Source: Pararhodobacter aggregans
GTDB taxonomy: Bacteria; Pseudomonadota; Alphaproteobacteria; Rhodobacterales; Rhodobacteraceae
Assembly (NCBI RefSeq): GCF_003075525.1
Contig: NZ_QDDR01000004.1
Span: 266,239-330,238, forward strand
Direction of reading: 5' to 3'
Length of the DNA stretch: 64,000 nucleotides
The notes under the pieces are model-generated. The model was not told the DNA's origin. It made no database searches and worked only from the letters and a program-made list of their open reading frames with translations. The first letter of the stretch is position 1. Every line of letters begins with the position of its first letter. The translations under genes were made by a program, and so were the position numbers. Positions 39,746 to 47,962 of the stretch are shown here, piece by piece.

Positions 39746-41050
39746 TCAGATGTCGAGCGTGTTGTCCCGCTCCCAGCGCGTGAAATGGGAAACGAAACTG
39801 TTCCATTCCTTGCGCTTGAGCTTGATGTAGCTGGCCGAAAAACCGGTCCCCAGCATCGCTTTCAGCTCGTCGTCCTTGTCGAAGTTGCGGATCGCGTCCA
39901 GCAGGTTCAGCGGCAGTTTCGGCGCATCGGTGATCTGATGCCCCTCGGCATACATGTCGATGTCGTAGCGCCGCCCCGGATCGGCCTTGCAGCGCACGCC
40001 CGAGAGACCGGCGGCTATGATTACGGCCTGCAGCAGATAGGGGTTCACGGCGCCATCGGGCAGGCGCAGCTCGAACCGGCCGGGCCCGGGGACGCGCACC
40101 ATGTGGGTGCGGTTGTTGCCGGTCCAGGTCACCGAATTCGGCGCCCAGGTCGCGCCCGAGGCGGTGCGCGGCGCGTTGATGCGCTTGTAGCTGTTCACCG
40201 TCGGGTTGGTGATCGCGGCCAGCGCCTCGGCGTGTTTCATGATCCCGCCAAGGAAGGTGCGACCCTGATCGGACAGGCCCAGCTCCTTGGATTTGTCGGC
40301 GAAGACGTTGGTCTTGCCCTCATTGTCCCAGACCGAGATATGCGCGTGGCAGCCGTTGCCGGTCAGCCCCTCGATGGGCTTGGGCATGAAAGTGGCGCGC
40401 AGGCCGTGCTTTTCGGCCACCGACTTGACCATGAACTTGAAGAAGGAATGGCGGTCGGCGGTGATCAGCGCGTCGTCGTATTCCCAGTTCATCTCGAACT
40501 GGCCGTTCGCGTCCTCGTGGTCGTTCTGGTAAGGCCCCCAGCCGAGGTCGAGCATGTAATCGCAGATCTCGGCGATCACGTCATAGCGGCGCATGACCGC
40601 CTGCTGGTCGTAGCAGGGCTTCTCGGCGGTGTCGGCCTCGTCCGAGATCTGCTCGCCATCCGGCGTCAGCAGGAAGAACTCGGGCTCGATCCCGGTCTTG
40701 ACGCGCAGGCCCTCCTTGGCGGCCTCGGCCACCAGCTTGCGCAGGACGTTGCGCGGCGCCTGCTCCAGCTCCTTGCCCTCCATCACGCAATCGGCCGCGA
40801 CCCAGGCGACCTCGGGCTTCCAGGGCAGCTGGATGACCGAGGCGGGGTCCGGTACGGCCAGCATGTCGGGATGCGCCGGGGTCAGATCGAGCCAGGTCGC
40901 GAAACCGGCGAAACCGGCCCCGTCCTCTTGCATATCGGCAATGGCCTGGGCCGGCACCAGCTTGGCGCGCTGTCCACCGAACAGATCGGTGTAGGAAATC
41001 ATGAAATACTTTACGCCCTTGTCGCGGGCGAAGGCAGCGAGATCGGTCAT
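39746..41050 (-). CDS. gmaS: Gamma-glutamylmethylamide synthetase (type III glutamine-synthetase-like)
   Basis: A 434-residue enzyme of the GlnT/GMAS branch of the glutamine synthetase family. It joins methylamine to glutamate with ATP, the entry step of the indirect methylamine pathway. Visible are the beta-grasp N-terminus (KYFMISYTDLFGGQRAKLVP), GIEPEFFLL and NGQFEMNWEYDDAL with metal-binding Glu residues, and GNGCHAHISVWD with the catalytic His. GGAAGG lies just before the ATG at 41050. It is the last gene of the mgsABC-gmaS transcript. By sequence alone GlnT (ammonia) and GMAS (methylamine) are hard to separate; the mgs and dmm neighbours decide for GMAS. Confidence 0.88.
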   Translation of the reverse strand: MTDLAAFARDKGVKYFMISYTDLFGGQRAKLVPAQAIADMQEDGAGFAGFATWLDLTPAHPDMLAVPDPASVIQLPWKPEVAWVAADCVMEGKELEQAPRNVLRKLVAEAAKEGLRVKTGIEPEFFLLTPDGEQISDEADTAEKPCYDQQAVMRRYDVIAEICDYMLDLGWGPYQNDHEDANGQFEMNWEYDDALITADRHSFFKFMVKSVAEKHGLRATFMPKPIEGLTGNGCHAHISVWDNEGKTNVFADKSKELGLSDQGRTFLGGIMKHAEALAAITNPTVNSYKRINAPRTASGATWAPNSVTWTGNNRTHMVRVPGPGRFELRLPDGAVNPYLLQAVIIAAGLSGVRCKADPGRRYDIDMYAEGHQITDAPKLPLNLLDAIRNFDKDDELKAMLGTGFSASYIKLKRKEWNSFVSHFTRWERDNTLDI

Positions 41051-41077
41051 AGGCCTTCCTTTTTTCCCTGTTGGTGG

Positions 41078-41099
41078 CGCGGGCTTGTCTCCGCCCGCG
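41078..41099 (-). other. Intercistronic hairpin between mgsC and gmaS
   Basis: CGCGGGC (41078-41084) pairs with GCCCGCG (41093-41099) around an 8-base loop. There is no T-run, so it is more likely an RNA-stability or partial-attenuation element than a terminator. Confidence 0.35.
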
Positions 41100-41130
41100 T
41101 CCCCGTCATCGAATTGCCGTCGTCCCGGCC

Positions 41131-42456
41131 TCAGAAGCCCGGCTTGCCCGGGTACCAGTCGGTGCCAGCCAGCGGCACCCGCGCCATGGCGGCGGCCTCC
41201 ATGGTCAGCGCACAGAGATCCTCGGGTTCGAGGTTGTGCACATGGCTCTTGCCGCAGGCGCGCGCGATGGTCTGGCACTCCAGTGTCATCACGTTGAGGT
41301 AGTTGCGCAACCGCCGCCCCGCGGCGATGGGATCGAGCCGCTTCATCAGCTCGGGGTCCTGCGTGGTGATCCCGGCCGGGTCGCGACCTTCGTGCCAATC
41401 GTCATAGGCGCCGGTGGTCGAGCCGAGCTTCTGGTACTCGCTCTCCCATTTGGGGTCATTGTCCCCCAGCGCGATCAGCGCCGCGGTGCCGATCGAGACG
41501 GCATCCGCCCCCAGTGCAAGGGCCTTCGCCACATCCGCGCCGTTGCGGATCCCGCCCGAGACGATCAGCTGCACCTTGCGGTGCATGCCCAGGTCCTGCA
41601 GGGCCTGAACGGCGGGACGGATACAGGCCAGCGTCGGCTGGCCGACATGTTCGATGAACACGTCCTGCGTCGCCGCGGTGCCGCCCTGCATGCCGTCCAG
41701 CACCACCACATCGGCCCCGGCCTTCACCGCCAGCGCCGTGTCGTAATAGGGGCGCGCGCCGCCGATCTTGATGTAGATCGGCTTTTCCCAACCCGTGATC
41801 TCGCGCAGTTCGAGGATCTTGATCTCCAGATCGTCCGGCCCGGTCCAGTCGGGGTGACGGCAGGCCGAGCGCTGGTCAATGCCCACGGGCAGCGAGCGCA
41901 TGTCGGCCACGCGCTGGGTGATCTTCTGGCCCAGCAGCATGCCGCCGCCGCCGGGCTTGGCACCCTGCCCGACCACGACCTCGATGGCATCGGCGCGGCG
42001 CAGGTCGTCGGGGTTCATGCCGTAGCGCGAGGGCAGGTACTGGTAGACCAGCTGCGTGGAATGCCCGCGCTCCTCATTCGTCATGCCACCGTCGCCCGTG
42101 GTGGTCGAGGTCCCGGCAGCAGAAGCGCCGCGGCCCAAGGCCTCCTTGGCATTGGCCGAGAGCGAGCCGAAGGACATGCCGGCAATGGTGATCGGGATCT
42201 TCAGCTCGATGGGCTTCTTCGCGAACCGCGTGCCCAGCGTGACCGAGGTGTCGCAGCGCTCGCGGTAGCCTTCCAGCGGATAGCGGCTGATCGAGGCGCC
42301 GAGGAACAGCAGATCGTCGAAATGCGGCACCCGGCGTTTCGCGCCACCCCCGCGGATATCGTAGATCCCCGTCGCAGCGGCGCGGCGGATCTCGGAATTG
42401 GTCTCGTTCGAGAAGGTCCACGACTGGCGCGGCAGGGTTTGGGGGGTCTTGTCCAT
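41131..42456 (-). CDS. mgsC: N-methylglutamate synthase subunit C (GltB FMN-domain-like)
   Basis: A 441-residue FMN protein related to the central synthase domain of glutamate synthase (GlxD/GltB2). Segments include ISRYPLEGYRERCDTSVTLGTRF, GMSFGSLSANAKEALGRGA, QGAKPGGGGMLLGQKI, KAGADVVVLDGMQGGTAA and VSGGIRNGADVAKALALGADAV (FMN phosphate site). With MgsA and MgsB it forms N-methylglutamate from gamma-glutamylmethylamide or methylamine plus glutamate. The ATG at 42456 starts the conserved MDKTPQTLPRQSWTF; the upstream in-frame stretch is not protein-like. It follows mgsB by 11 bases. Confidence 0.9.
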   Translation of the reverse strand: MDKTPQTLPRQSWTFSNETNSEIRRAAATGIYDIRGGGAKRRVPHFDDLLFLGASISRYPLEGYRERCDTSVTLGTRFAKKPIELKIPITIAGMSFGSLSANAKEALGRGASAAGTSTTTGDGGMTNEERGHSTQLVYQYLPSRYGMNPDDLRRADAIEVVVGQGAKPGGGGMLLGQKITQRVADMRSLPVGIDQRSACRHPDWTGPDDLEIKILELREITGWEKPIYIKIGGARPYYDTALAVKAGADVVVLDGMQGGTAATQDVFIEHVGQPTLACIRPAVQALQDLGMHRKVQLIVSGGIRNGADVAKALALGADAVSIGTAALIALGDNDPKWESEYQKLGSTTGAYDDWHEGRDPAGITTQDPELMKRLDPIAAGRRLRNYLNVMTLECQTIARACGKSHVHNLEPEDLCALTMEAAAMARVPLAGTDWYPGKPGF

Positions 42457-42467
42457 GGGGTGGGCCC

Positions 42468-43154
42468 TCAGTACGACGCGGCGTTGTCGATGTGGAAATT
42501 GTAAAGCGTCCGGGCCGAGCCGTAGCGCTTGAACTCTTCGGGCTTGGCATCGGCGCCCGCGCGTTCCAGCAGCTCTTTCAGGATCTCGATATGCTCGGCG
42601 CGCATTTCTTTCTCGACGCAATCGGCGCCGAGGCTTTTCACCGTGCCGCGCACGAAGAGCCGAGCCTCATAAAGGCTGTCTCCCAGCGCGTCGCCCGCGT
42701 CGCCCAGCACCACCAGATTGCCACGCTGCGCCATGAAGGCGGACATGTGGCCGATGTTGCCATGCACCACGATGTCGATCCCCTTCATCGAGATCCCGCA
42801 GCGCGAGCTGGCGTTACCCTTGATGTTCAGCAGGCCGCCATGGCCGGTGGCCCCGGCGTATTGGCTGGCATCGCCCAGGATGGTGACAACACCCGACATC
42901 ATGTTCTCGGCCACGCCGGGACCGGCCGAGCCTTCGACGGTGATGCTGGCTTCCTTGTTCATCCCGGCGGTGTAATAGCCGGTCGAGCCCTTGACGGTCA
43001 CGTTCAGCGGGCCGTCCAGACCGCAGGCCATGGCATGGCTGCCGCGGGGATTGACGATGACATAGGGTTCGTTGACCTGCGCCTTGGCGGCGGACTGCAG
43101 GGTCGTGTTGACCTCGCGCAGCTCGGTCGTGGCCATGTCGAGGGTAGTGGGCAT
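42468..43154 (-). CDS. mgsB: N-methylglutamate synthase subunit B (GltB C-terminal/GXGXG-like)
   Basis: A 228-residue protein of the GXGXG beta-helix family (GlxC), equal to the C-terminal domain of glutamate synthase. The repeated Gly-rich turns are visible: VKGSTGYYTAGMNKEASITVEGSAGPGVAENM and GDASQYAGATGHGGLLNIKGNASSRCG, then IDIVVHGNIGHMSAFMAQRGNLVVLGDAGDALGDSLYEARLFVRG. It is the structural bridge between the amidotransferase and FMN subunits. Gaps of 3 and 11 bases to its neighbours show one transcript. Confidence 0.9.
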   Translation of the reverse strand: MPTTLDMATTELREVNTTLQSAAKAQVNEPYVIVNPRGSHAMACGLDGPLNVTVKGSTGYYTAGMNKEASITVEGSAGPGVAENMMSGVVTILGDASQYAGATGHGGLLNIKGNASSRCGISMKGIDIVVHGNIGHMSAFMAQRGNLVVLGDAGDALGDSLYEARLFVRGTVKSLGADCVEKEMRAEHIEILKELLERAGADAKPEEFKRYGSARTLYNFHIDNAASY

Positions 43155-43157
43155 GGA

Positions 43158-44045
43158 TCAGCGCTCCCAGAAATAGACGGTGGCGGGTTCGGGTTCCCAG
43201 ACGCGGGCCCCCTCGATGCCGGGCAGATCGGCAAAGGCGCGGTACTCGCTGGCGAAGGCGACGTAATCCTCGGTCTCGGCCATGACGGCGGGTTTGCAGG
43301 CGATCGGGTCACGGACCACGCCGAACCCGTTCTTGGTGCCGGTCACGAAGGTGAAGAAACCGTCGAGGTCCTTCAGCGTGCCTTCCAGCGCCTGGCCCAG
43401 GGTCGCACCCTCGGCAATGCGGCTGGAGATATAGGCGGCACCCACTTCGGTGTCGTTCTCGGTCTTGGTGTAGATGCCCTTTTTGGCCAGCTTGCGGCGC
43501 ATGTCGTTGTGGTTCGACAGCGAACCGTTATGCACCAGGCACTGGTCCGAAGCGGTCGAGAACGGATGCGCGCCCAGCGTGGTCACGGCGCTTTCGGTGG
43601 CCATCCGGGTGTGGCCGATACCGTGGCTGCCGCCCATGGCGCGCAGGCCGAAGCGCTCGGCCACGTCCTTGGGCAGGCCCACTTCCTTGAAGATCTCCAT
43701 GCTCTCGCCGACGCCCATGACGCGCAGCTTCCTGTCCTCGAGGAAAGCGAGCGCTGCGGCTTCGGTGTCCAGCGGCAGGGTCAGGACGGCATGCGTGTCG
43801 ACGACGCGGATCGTCACCGGCGCGCCGACGGCGGCGGCCAGCGCCCCCTCGAGACCCGCGAAATCGGTGTCGGGCGTGTCGGATTGCACGGTGATTTTCA
43901 GCTTGCCGTGTTCATCGCCATAAATCGCGATCCCGGCGCTGTCGGGGCCGCGGTCGGTCATGGTGATAAGCATGTCGGTGAGCATGTCGCCCAGCTTCGG
44001 GCGCAAGGCATCCTTCTTCAGGAACAAGCCGACGATCCCACACAT
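43158..44045 (-). CDS. mgsA: N-methylglutamate synthase subunit A (class II glutamine amidotransferase)
   Basis: A 295-residue Ntn-hydrolase of the GlxB/GltB N-terminal type. The chain begins MCGIVGLF; after loss of Met the Cys is the catalytic nucleophile. Family motifs include RGPDSAGIAIYG, GIGHTRMATES and CLVHNGSLSNHNDMRRKL. In the complex it hydrolyses the amide of gamma-glutamylmethylamide and passes methylamine on. GGAGGAAA sits 4 bases before the ATG at 44045, which rules out the longer in-frame start because only this one places Cys second. It is the first gene of mgsABC-gmaS. Confidence 0.9.
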   Translation of the reverse strand: MCGIVGLFLKKDALRPKLGDMLTDMLITMTDRGPDSAGIAIYGDEHGKLKITVQSDTPDTDFAGLEGALAAAVGAPVTIRVVDTHAVLTLPLDTEAAALAFLEDRKLRVMGVGESMEIFKEVGLPKDVAERFGLRAMGGSHGIGHTRMATESAVTTLGAHPFSTASDQCLVHNGSLSNHNDMRRKLAKKGIYTKTENDTEVGAAYISSRIAEGATLGQALEGTLKDLDGFFTFVTGTKNGFGVVRDPIACKPAVMAETEDYVAFASEYRAFADLPGIEGARVWEPEPATVYFWER

Positions 44046-44101
44046 GGTTTCCTCCATCTGATCTGGGGGGCCGCGTCTGCGGCTCTCTGCAACATGATTA
44101 G

Positions 44102-44134
44102 CAGGAAACTTTTTGTCTCGACAAGAAACTTTTG
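44102..44134. promoter_or_regulatory. Direct repeat GAAACTTTT before mgsA, with CAAGAAA box
   Basis: GCAGGAAACTTTTTG (from 44102) and ACAAGAAACTTTTGC (from 44121) form a near-identical direct repeat with a 20-bp period, about two turns of the helix. The second copy contains CAAGAAA (44122-44128), the box found before other C1 operons. It lies 57-89 bp upstream of mgsA, a natural activator or operator position. Confidence 0.6.
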
Positions 44135-44417
44135 CGACTGGGGTGAAGAAAGTCTGCAGCAGCAGTCAGCCCGGGCGCCTGCTGCCCGGAACACCGGATT
44201 TTCAGGGCTTTGCCTGCCAAACGGGCGGAAATGGAAAGGGGATTCGGGCCCGGTTGTCCCCAATCTGCCAGCGCCAGCGCGGCGAAAGGCACGCCGGCAC
44301 GACAGCCCCGGCGAATCGCCCCCGGGCGAGTCGCCCCGCGCCTGCCCGTCGCGCGGCAAAAGGAAGCGCCGCCCCGCCCCGTTTGAGGGCAGAAGCCGGG
44401 CCAATCCCGGGGGTTTC

Positions 44418-44452
44418 TGCAAAGTCTTTGAAACTGGTTCAAAAACTTTGCA
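44418..44452. promoter_or_regulatory. Large palindrome upstream of the XRE-cupin regulator
   Basis: Left arm TGCAAAGTCTTTGAA (44418-44432), 5-base centre, right arm TTCAAAAACTTTGCA (44438-44452). The arms pair at 14 of 15 positions. It sits 82 bp before the regulator start and about 370 bp upstream of mgsA. The half-site AAACTTTGC resembles the GAAACTTTTGC repeat near mgsA, so both may be bound by the same protein, most simply the XRE regulator itself. This is inference. Confidence 0.65.
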
Positions 44453-44533
44453 TCATGGGAATGATCGGGGTTGCCGGGCGGATCACTGGAAAAGTCGCGC
44501 GATTGACCGTAGTGCTGAAGAGAGAGTGTCCAG

Positions 44534-45184
44534 ATGACCAAAGGCGTGGGGCCGGAAAGCGTGTCCAAGCTGACCCAAGATCCGCACAGCGTGCGCGAAG
44601 AGCGGGAAAAAATCCTCGAGGTCGCGATCGGCCGCGAGGTCCGCAACTATCGCAAGCAGCAGAACATCACCGTGGCCGAGTTGTCGAAGCTCACGGACCT
44701 GTCCATCGGCATGCTGTCGAAGATCGAGAACGGCAATACCTCGCCTTCGCTGACCACGCTGCAGACACTGGCCAATGCGCTCTCGGTGCCGCTGACCGCC
44801 TTCTTCAAAGGCTATGAGGAACGCCGACAGGCGGTGCATACCAAGGCGGGCCGCGGGGTCGAGATCGAGCGCGCGGGCACCCGGGCCGGGCACCAGTACA
44901 AACTTCTGGGACACATCGGATCCAATTCCAGCGGCGTGATCGTCGAACCCTATCTGATCCAACTGACCTCGGAATCCGACACCTTCAAGACCTTCCAGCA
45001 CGAAGGGATCGAGATGATCTACATGCTGGAGGGCAAGGTCGATTACCGCCACGGCTCGGACATGTTCCCGCTGGAGCCGGGCGATACGCTGTTCTTCGAT
45101 GCCGATGCGCCGCACGGGCCCGAACGCCTGGTGCAACTGCCTGCGCGCTACCTGTCGATCATCAGCTACCCGCGCGAGAAGTAA
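44534..45184 (+). CDS. XRE-family regulator with C-terminal cupin
   Basis: 216 residues. The N-terminal HTH_3 (residues about 32-88: VRNYRKQQNITVAELSKLTDLSIGMLSKIENGNTSPSLTTLQTLANAL) binds DNA. The C-terminal cupin (about 140-205) reads MIYMLEGKVDYRHGSDMFPLEPGDTLFFDADAPHGPERL and keeps the His/Glu metal pattern in part. PuuR-like proteins of this build sense small amines or their products. It lies between the divergent mgs operon and the convergent dmm operon, so it is the prime candidate to control methylamine and dimethylamine genes. The palindrome at 44418-44452 is its likely operator. Some 488 bp separate it from mgsA. Confidence 0.88.
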   Translation: MTKGVGPESVSKLTQDPHSVREEREKILEVAIGREVRNYRKQQNITVAELSKLTDLSIGMLSKIENGNTSPSLTTLQTLANALSVPLTAFFKGYEERRQAVHTKAGRGVEIERAGTRAGHQYKLLGHIGSNSSGVIVEPYLIQLTSESDTFKTFQHEGIEMIYMLEGKVDYRHGSDMFPLEPGDTLFFDADAPHGPERLVQLPARYLSIISYPREK

Positions 45185-45189
45185 CGGAA

Positions 45190-45214
45190 AAGGCCCCCGG
45201 ATCGCGGGGGCCTT
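45190..45214. terminator. Bidirectional terminator between XRE regulator and dmm operon
   Basis: A 9-10-bp stem (AAGGCCCCCG with CGGGGGCCTT; outer GC arms 45192-45198 and 45206-45212) with a small loop lies 6 bases after the regulator stop and 4 bases before the dmmC stop on the other strand. On the minus strand it is followed by TTTTCC, on the plus strand only by TT, so it probably ends the dmm transcript best. Confidence 0.7.
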
Positions 45215-45217
45215 CGG

Positions 45218-46285
45218 TCATTTCTGCAAGGGCGGTTCGGTCTCCAGATCGGCCCAGACCCCGGGCGAGGTCGGCAGACCGTCGTCATGGCGACTGAGAT
45301 AGTCGATCATCAGCGGGCGATTGGCAATGAAGCCCTTATAGGTGGCCAGTTCCTCGGGCAGGTCGCGGATCACCCGATGCAGGCGGCGGCCCCATTTCGG
45401 CACGGTCACCAGATCCTGAAAGGCGATCAAATAGCAGCGGATCGGGAAGACCAGCGCATTGGACCGCGGCAGCCGGTAGAAGGTCTGCAATTCGACCCTC
45501 AGATGCTGCTTGGCGCCGATGTTCTCTGCCGTGAGTTCGGTCTTCTGGATGCCCCATTTGTGGTAATTCTCGGGGCTGGTATCCAGCAGCGGATTGACCG
45601 TCATAGTCCAGTTCAGCCGCCGCGCCGGGGCGCCCTGCTGCACATTCATCAGGAATTTCAGCGCGCGCTTGAAGATCCCCAGCTCGTGCGCCAGCGGCAC
45701 CGGGGCGTGCCACTCGAAGAAATTCATGCCGATGTCGAAATCGAGCGACCAGTCGGCCTGCGTCGTCACCATCCCGGCGTCCATCCACAGGTTGTCGTCG
45801 CGCTGATCCAGCACAGCAAAATCGCCCTGAGTCTGACGGGTGATGTATTCGAGCGGCCCGTAGGGCAGCGTCGTCTCATCCATGAAGGTGAAAGTGTCGT
45901 CTATGCCCAGGGGCTTGTTCACCCAGCGCCAGCGGTCGCCGTCGCGGTGGAGTTCGAAGAGGTCCGGGTAATCCTCGGACTTCGACACCATGATGAGCTC
46001 CAGCAGGTCCCAGCCCGCCAGCGTCATATGCGGCAGCGACTGGCAGCGCAGAGGATCCTCGGCCAGCACCAGCGCCCGGTCGCGCATTTCCGAGACGTAA
46101 TGCTCGTCCACGTCGAAGCGTTTCTCAAAGACCGAGCCCGCCGGGCCGCCGCGGTGCTGCTCCATGTTCACCGAATACATGTAGCTGTCTTCGTGGAACG
46201 GGAAGGGGAAGCGCTTGATCGCCCAGGGCGAATTGCGGAAGGAGTAATCGCCGCGGAAGGTCTCGTCGTTGAACTGGATGGTCAT
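45218..46285 (-). CDS. dmmC: Dimethylamine monooxygenase, heme-dependent N-demethylase subunit (DUF3445)
   Basis: A 355-residue protein of the HODM/DUF3445 family, the catalytic heme subunit that oxidises dimethylamine to methylamine and formaldehyde. Family segments seen include FPFPFHEDSYMYSVNMEQHRGG, SLPHMTLAGWDLLELIMVSKSEDYPDLF and VPKWGRRLHRVIRDLPEELATYKG. AGGGAGA precedes the ATG at 46285. It is the last gene of the dmmDABC order and 10 bases after the reductase. The letter C follows the gene order used for marine relatives and could differ in other naming schemes; the enzyme assignment is stronger than the letter. Confidence 0.85.
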   Translation of the reverse strand: MTIQFNDETFRGDYSFRNSPWAIKRFPFPFHEDSYMYSVNMEQHRGGPAGSVFEKRFDVDEHYVSEMRDRALVLAEDPLRCQSLPHMTLAGWDLLELIMVSKSEDYPDLFELHRDGDRWRWVNKPLGIDDTFTFMDETTLPYGPLEYITRQTQGDFAVLDQRDDNLWMDAGMVTTQADWSLDFDIGMNFFEWHAPVPLAHELGIFKRALKFLMNVQQGAPARRLNWTMTVNPLLDTSPENYHKWGIQKTELTAENIGAKQHLRVELQTFYRLPRSNALVFPIRCYLIAFQDLVTVPKWGRRLHRVIRDLPEELATYKGFIANRPLMIDYLSRHDDGLPTSPGVWADLETEPPLQK

Positions 46286-46295
46286 TCGGGTCTCC

Positions 46296-47282
46296 CTATC
46301 GGTCAAGGACCAGCGTCGGGCCGACGAAGCGGCTGACGCAGGGCATGATCTTCTTGCCGCTGGCGCGCTGGTCGTCTTCGAGCCAATGGTCGCGGTGGAT
46401 AAAGCTGCCGTCATGGTCGACGACATCGGTTTCGCATTGGCCGCAGGCCCCGCCGCGGCACAGGAACGGCGCATCGACGCCGCAGCGTTCCATCGCCTCC
46501 AGCAGGCTTTCGTTCTCGCCCACCAGAATGGTCATGTCCGACTTGCAGAGCCGCACCTCGAAGGGCGTGCCGGGCTGCGGCGCGAGGAATTCCTCGGAAT
46601 GGACGTTGTCCTTCGGCCAGCCATGCTCGGTCGCGGTGCGGTGCACCCAGTCGATCATGCCCTTCGGTCCACAGACATAGACATGCGTGCCCAGCGGCTG
46701 ACCGTCCAGCAGATCGCCCAGCGGGATCGCCTGCTGCTGGTCGTCGTGATAGACCCGCACCTTGCCCGGATGCCGGGCGGTCAGATCACCGGCGTAGGAG
46801 CCGAGCGCGGCGTTGCGCACCGAATAATGCAACTCCCACCGCGCGCCCAGCTTTTCCAGCTGCGCGATCATCGCCAGGAAGGGCGTGATGCCGATGCCGC
46901 CCGCCAGAAACACATGCTTGCGCCCGCGCAGGTCGACCGGGAACAGGTTCACCGGATAGGTGATGGTCATCCGGTCGCCGGGTTTCACCTGCCGGTGCAG
47001 GAACAACGAGCCGCCCCGCCCCTGATCGTCGCGGCGCACCGAGATGGCATAAAGGCTGGGATCGGCTGGGTCGGACATCAGCGAATAGGGATTGAGGCGG
47101 GTGCGCCCCTGATCCTTCATTTCGACCACGGTATGCGCGCCCGCCGAGAAAGGCGGGAAGGGCGCGCCATCGGGGCGCCGGAACTCGAACCGGGTGACGA
47201 GGTCGTTGACCGGGACCACGGCGCTGACGATCACCTCGATCTTCTCGGCACCGGCCTTGGCTTTCTGGGGGGCGGCGCTCAT
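46296..47282 (-). CDS. dmmB: Dimethylamine monooxygenase reductase subunit (FNR plus [2Fe-2S])
   Basis: A 328-residue PDR/VanB-like reductase. Flavin site RLNPYSLMSD, NAD domain FLAGGIGITPFLAMIAQL and VYVCGPKGMIDW, and a C-terminal ferredoxin with CRGGACGQCETDVVDHDG plus a distal Cys (IMPCVSRF). It passes electrons from NAD(P)H to the heme N-demethylase subunit. Its start overlaps the dmmA stop (ATGA) and dmmC follows after 10 bases. It is a paralogue of the Rieske reductase at 7.9-8.8 kb, with a different partner. Confidence 0.87.
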   Translation of the reverse strand: MSAAPQKAKAGAEKIEVIVSAVVPVNDLVTRFEFRRPDGAPFPPFSAGAHTVVEMKDQGRTRLNPYSLMSDPADPSLYAISVRRDDQGRGGSLFLHRQVKPGDRMTITYPVNLFPVDLRGRKHVFLAGGIGITPFLAMIAQLEKLGARWELHYSVRNAALGSYAGDLTARHPGKVRVYHDDQQQAIPLGDLLDGQPLGTHVYVCGPKGMIDWVHRTATEHGWPKDNVHSEEFLAPQPGTPFEVRLCKSDMTILVGENESLLEAMERCGVDAPFLCRGGACGQCETDVVDHDGSFIHRDHWLEDDQRASGKKIMPCVSRFVGPTLVLDR

Positions 47283-47887
47283 TTGTACAGCTCCACGGGC
47301 TCGGGGACATTGCCGGGATCCTCGGCGTCGATGCAGACGCCCTGGAAGGCGGCAAGCCGGCGCGAGTAATGGTCGCGCACGAACAGGTTCAGCCCGCAAT
47401 GCGAACAGACGAAAGGATCGGTCGTCACATCCTCGGTGATGCCCTTGCAATGGACGCATTGCATCCGCCGGGCCAGCGAGCCGCGATGCTCGGTCTGCAC
47501 CGCGCCATAGGGGATCCCGGCCGCCGCCACCTCGGCCGCGGCGCGGCCCATCAGTCCCTCGGTCCCGGCCAGATAGACCTGAAGGCCCATATGCGCGTCG
47601 GACAGCACCCGGCGCAGGCGCGGCAGGGCGGCATCAAAGCTGGGGCCGATATAGAGCTGGGCGGGATTGAGCGCCCTGAGGCCGGCGGCGAAGGCCTCAC
47701 CCGTCGCCCGCGGAATATAGAGGATATGCGCCCTGGCCATCAGCCCGGCATCTTGCGAGGCCAGATCCAGAAGCGCCCCGGCCCCCTCGGCATCGGCCAT
47801 CATCAGATGCGCCTTGCCCGGGCGCGGCGCGAGAGTGCCATAGACCGGCCGGCTCGCAATGCTGGTGGGAAACTGGACTCTCGACAT
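47279..47887 (-). CDS. dmmA: Dimethylamine monooxygenase subunit DmmA
   Basis: A 202-residue DmmA-family subunit. The N-terminal part has a nucleotide-like fold seen in AHILYIPRATGEAFAAGLRAL and DAHMGLQVYLAGTEGLMG. The C-terminus carries a zinc ribbon, CVHCKGITEDVTTDPFVCSHCGLNLFVRDHYSRRLAAFQGVC, with two CxxC knuckles. It is an essential small partner of the monooxygenase. The ATG at 47887 is preferred: GGAGAG lies upstream, whereas the longer in-frame start has its purine run too close. Confidence 0.85.
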   Translation of the reverse strand: MSRVQFPTSIASRPVYGTLAPRPGKAHLMMADAEGAGALLDLASQDAGLMARAHILYIPRATGEAFAAGLRALNPAQLYIGPSFDAALPRLRRVLSDAHMGLQVYLAGTEGLMGRAAAEVAAAGIPYGAVQTEHRGSLARRMQCVHCKGITEDVTTDPFVCSHCGLNLFVRDHYSRRLAAFQGVCIDAEDPGNVPEPVELYK

Positions 47888-47913
47888 TGCGGCAGTCTCT
47901 CCGTTGTTCATTC

Positions 47914-47951
47914 CCTGTTGGTGAACAGGCGCCGCCCCGGGGACGGCGCCT
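47914..47951 (-). other. Tandem intercistronic hairpins between dmmD and dmmA
   Basis: Two adjoining inverted repeats fill most of the 75-bp gap: AGGCGCCG/CGGCGCCT (47927-47934 and 47944-47951) and CCTGTT/AACAGG (47914-47919 and 47924-47929). They overlap by three bases, so they could be mutually exclusive. No T-run follows, so processing, stability or attenuation is more likely than full termination. Confidence 0.45.
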
Positions 47952-47962
47952 GCGGCGATAGG

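Noticed and set aside
41131..44045. Calling the trio glutamate synthase (gltB pieces)
   Set aside because: Three separate short genes (amidotransferase, GXGXG, FMN domain) next to gmaS match N-methylglutamate synthase, not the single large GltB chain.
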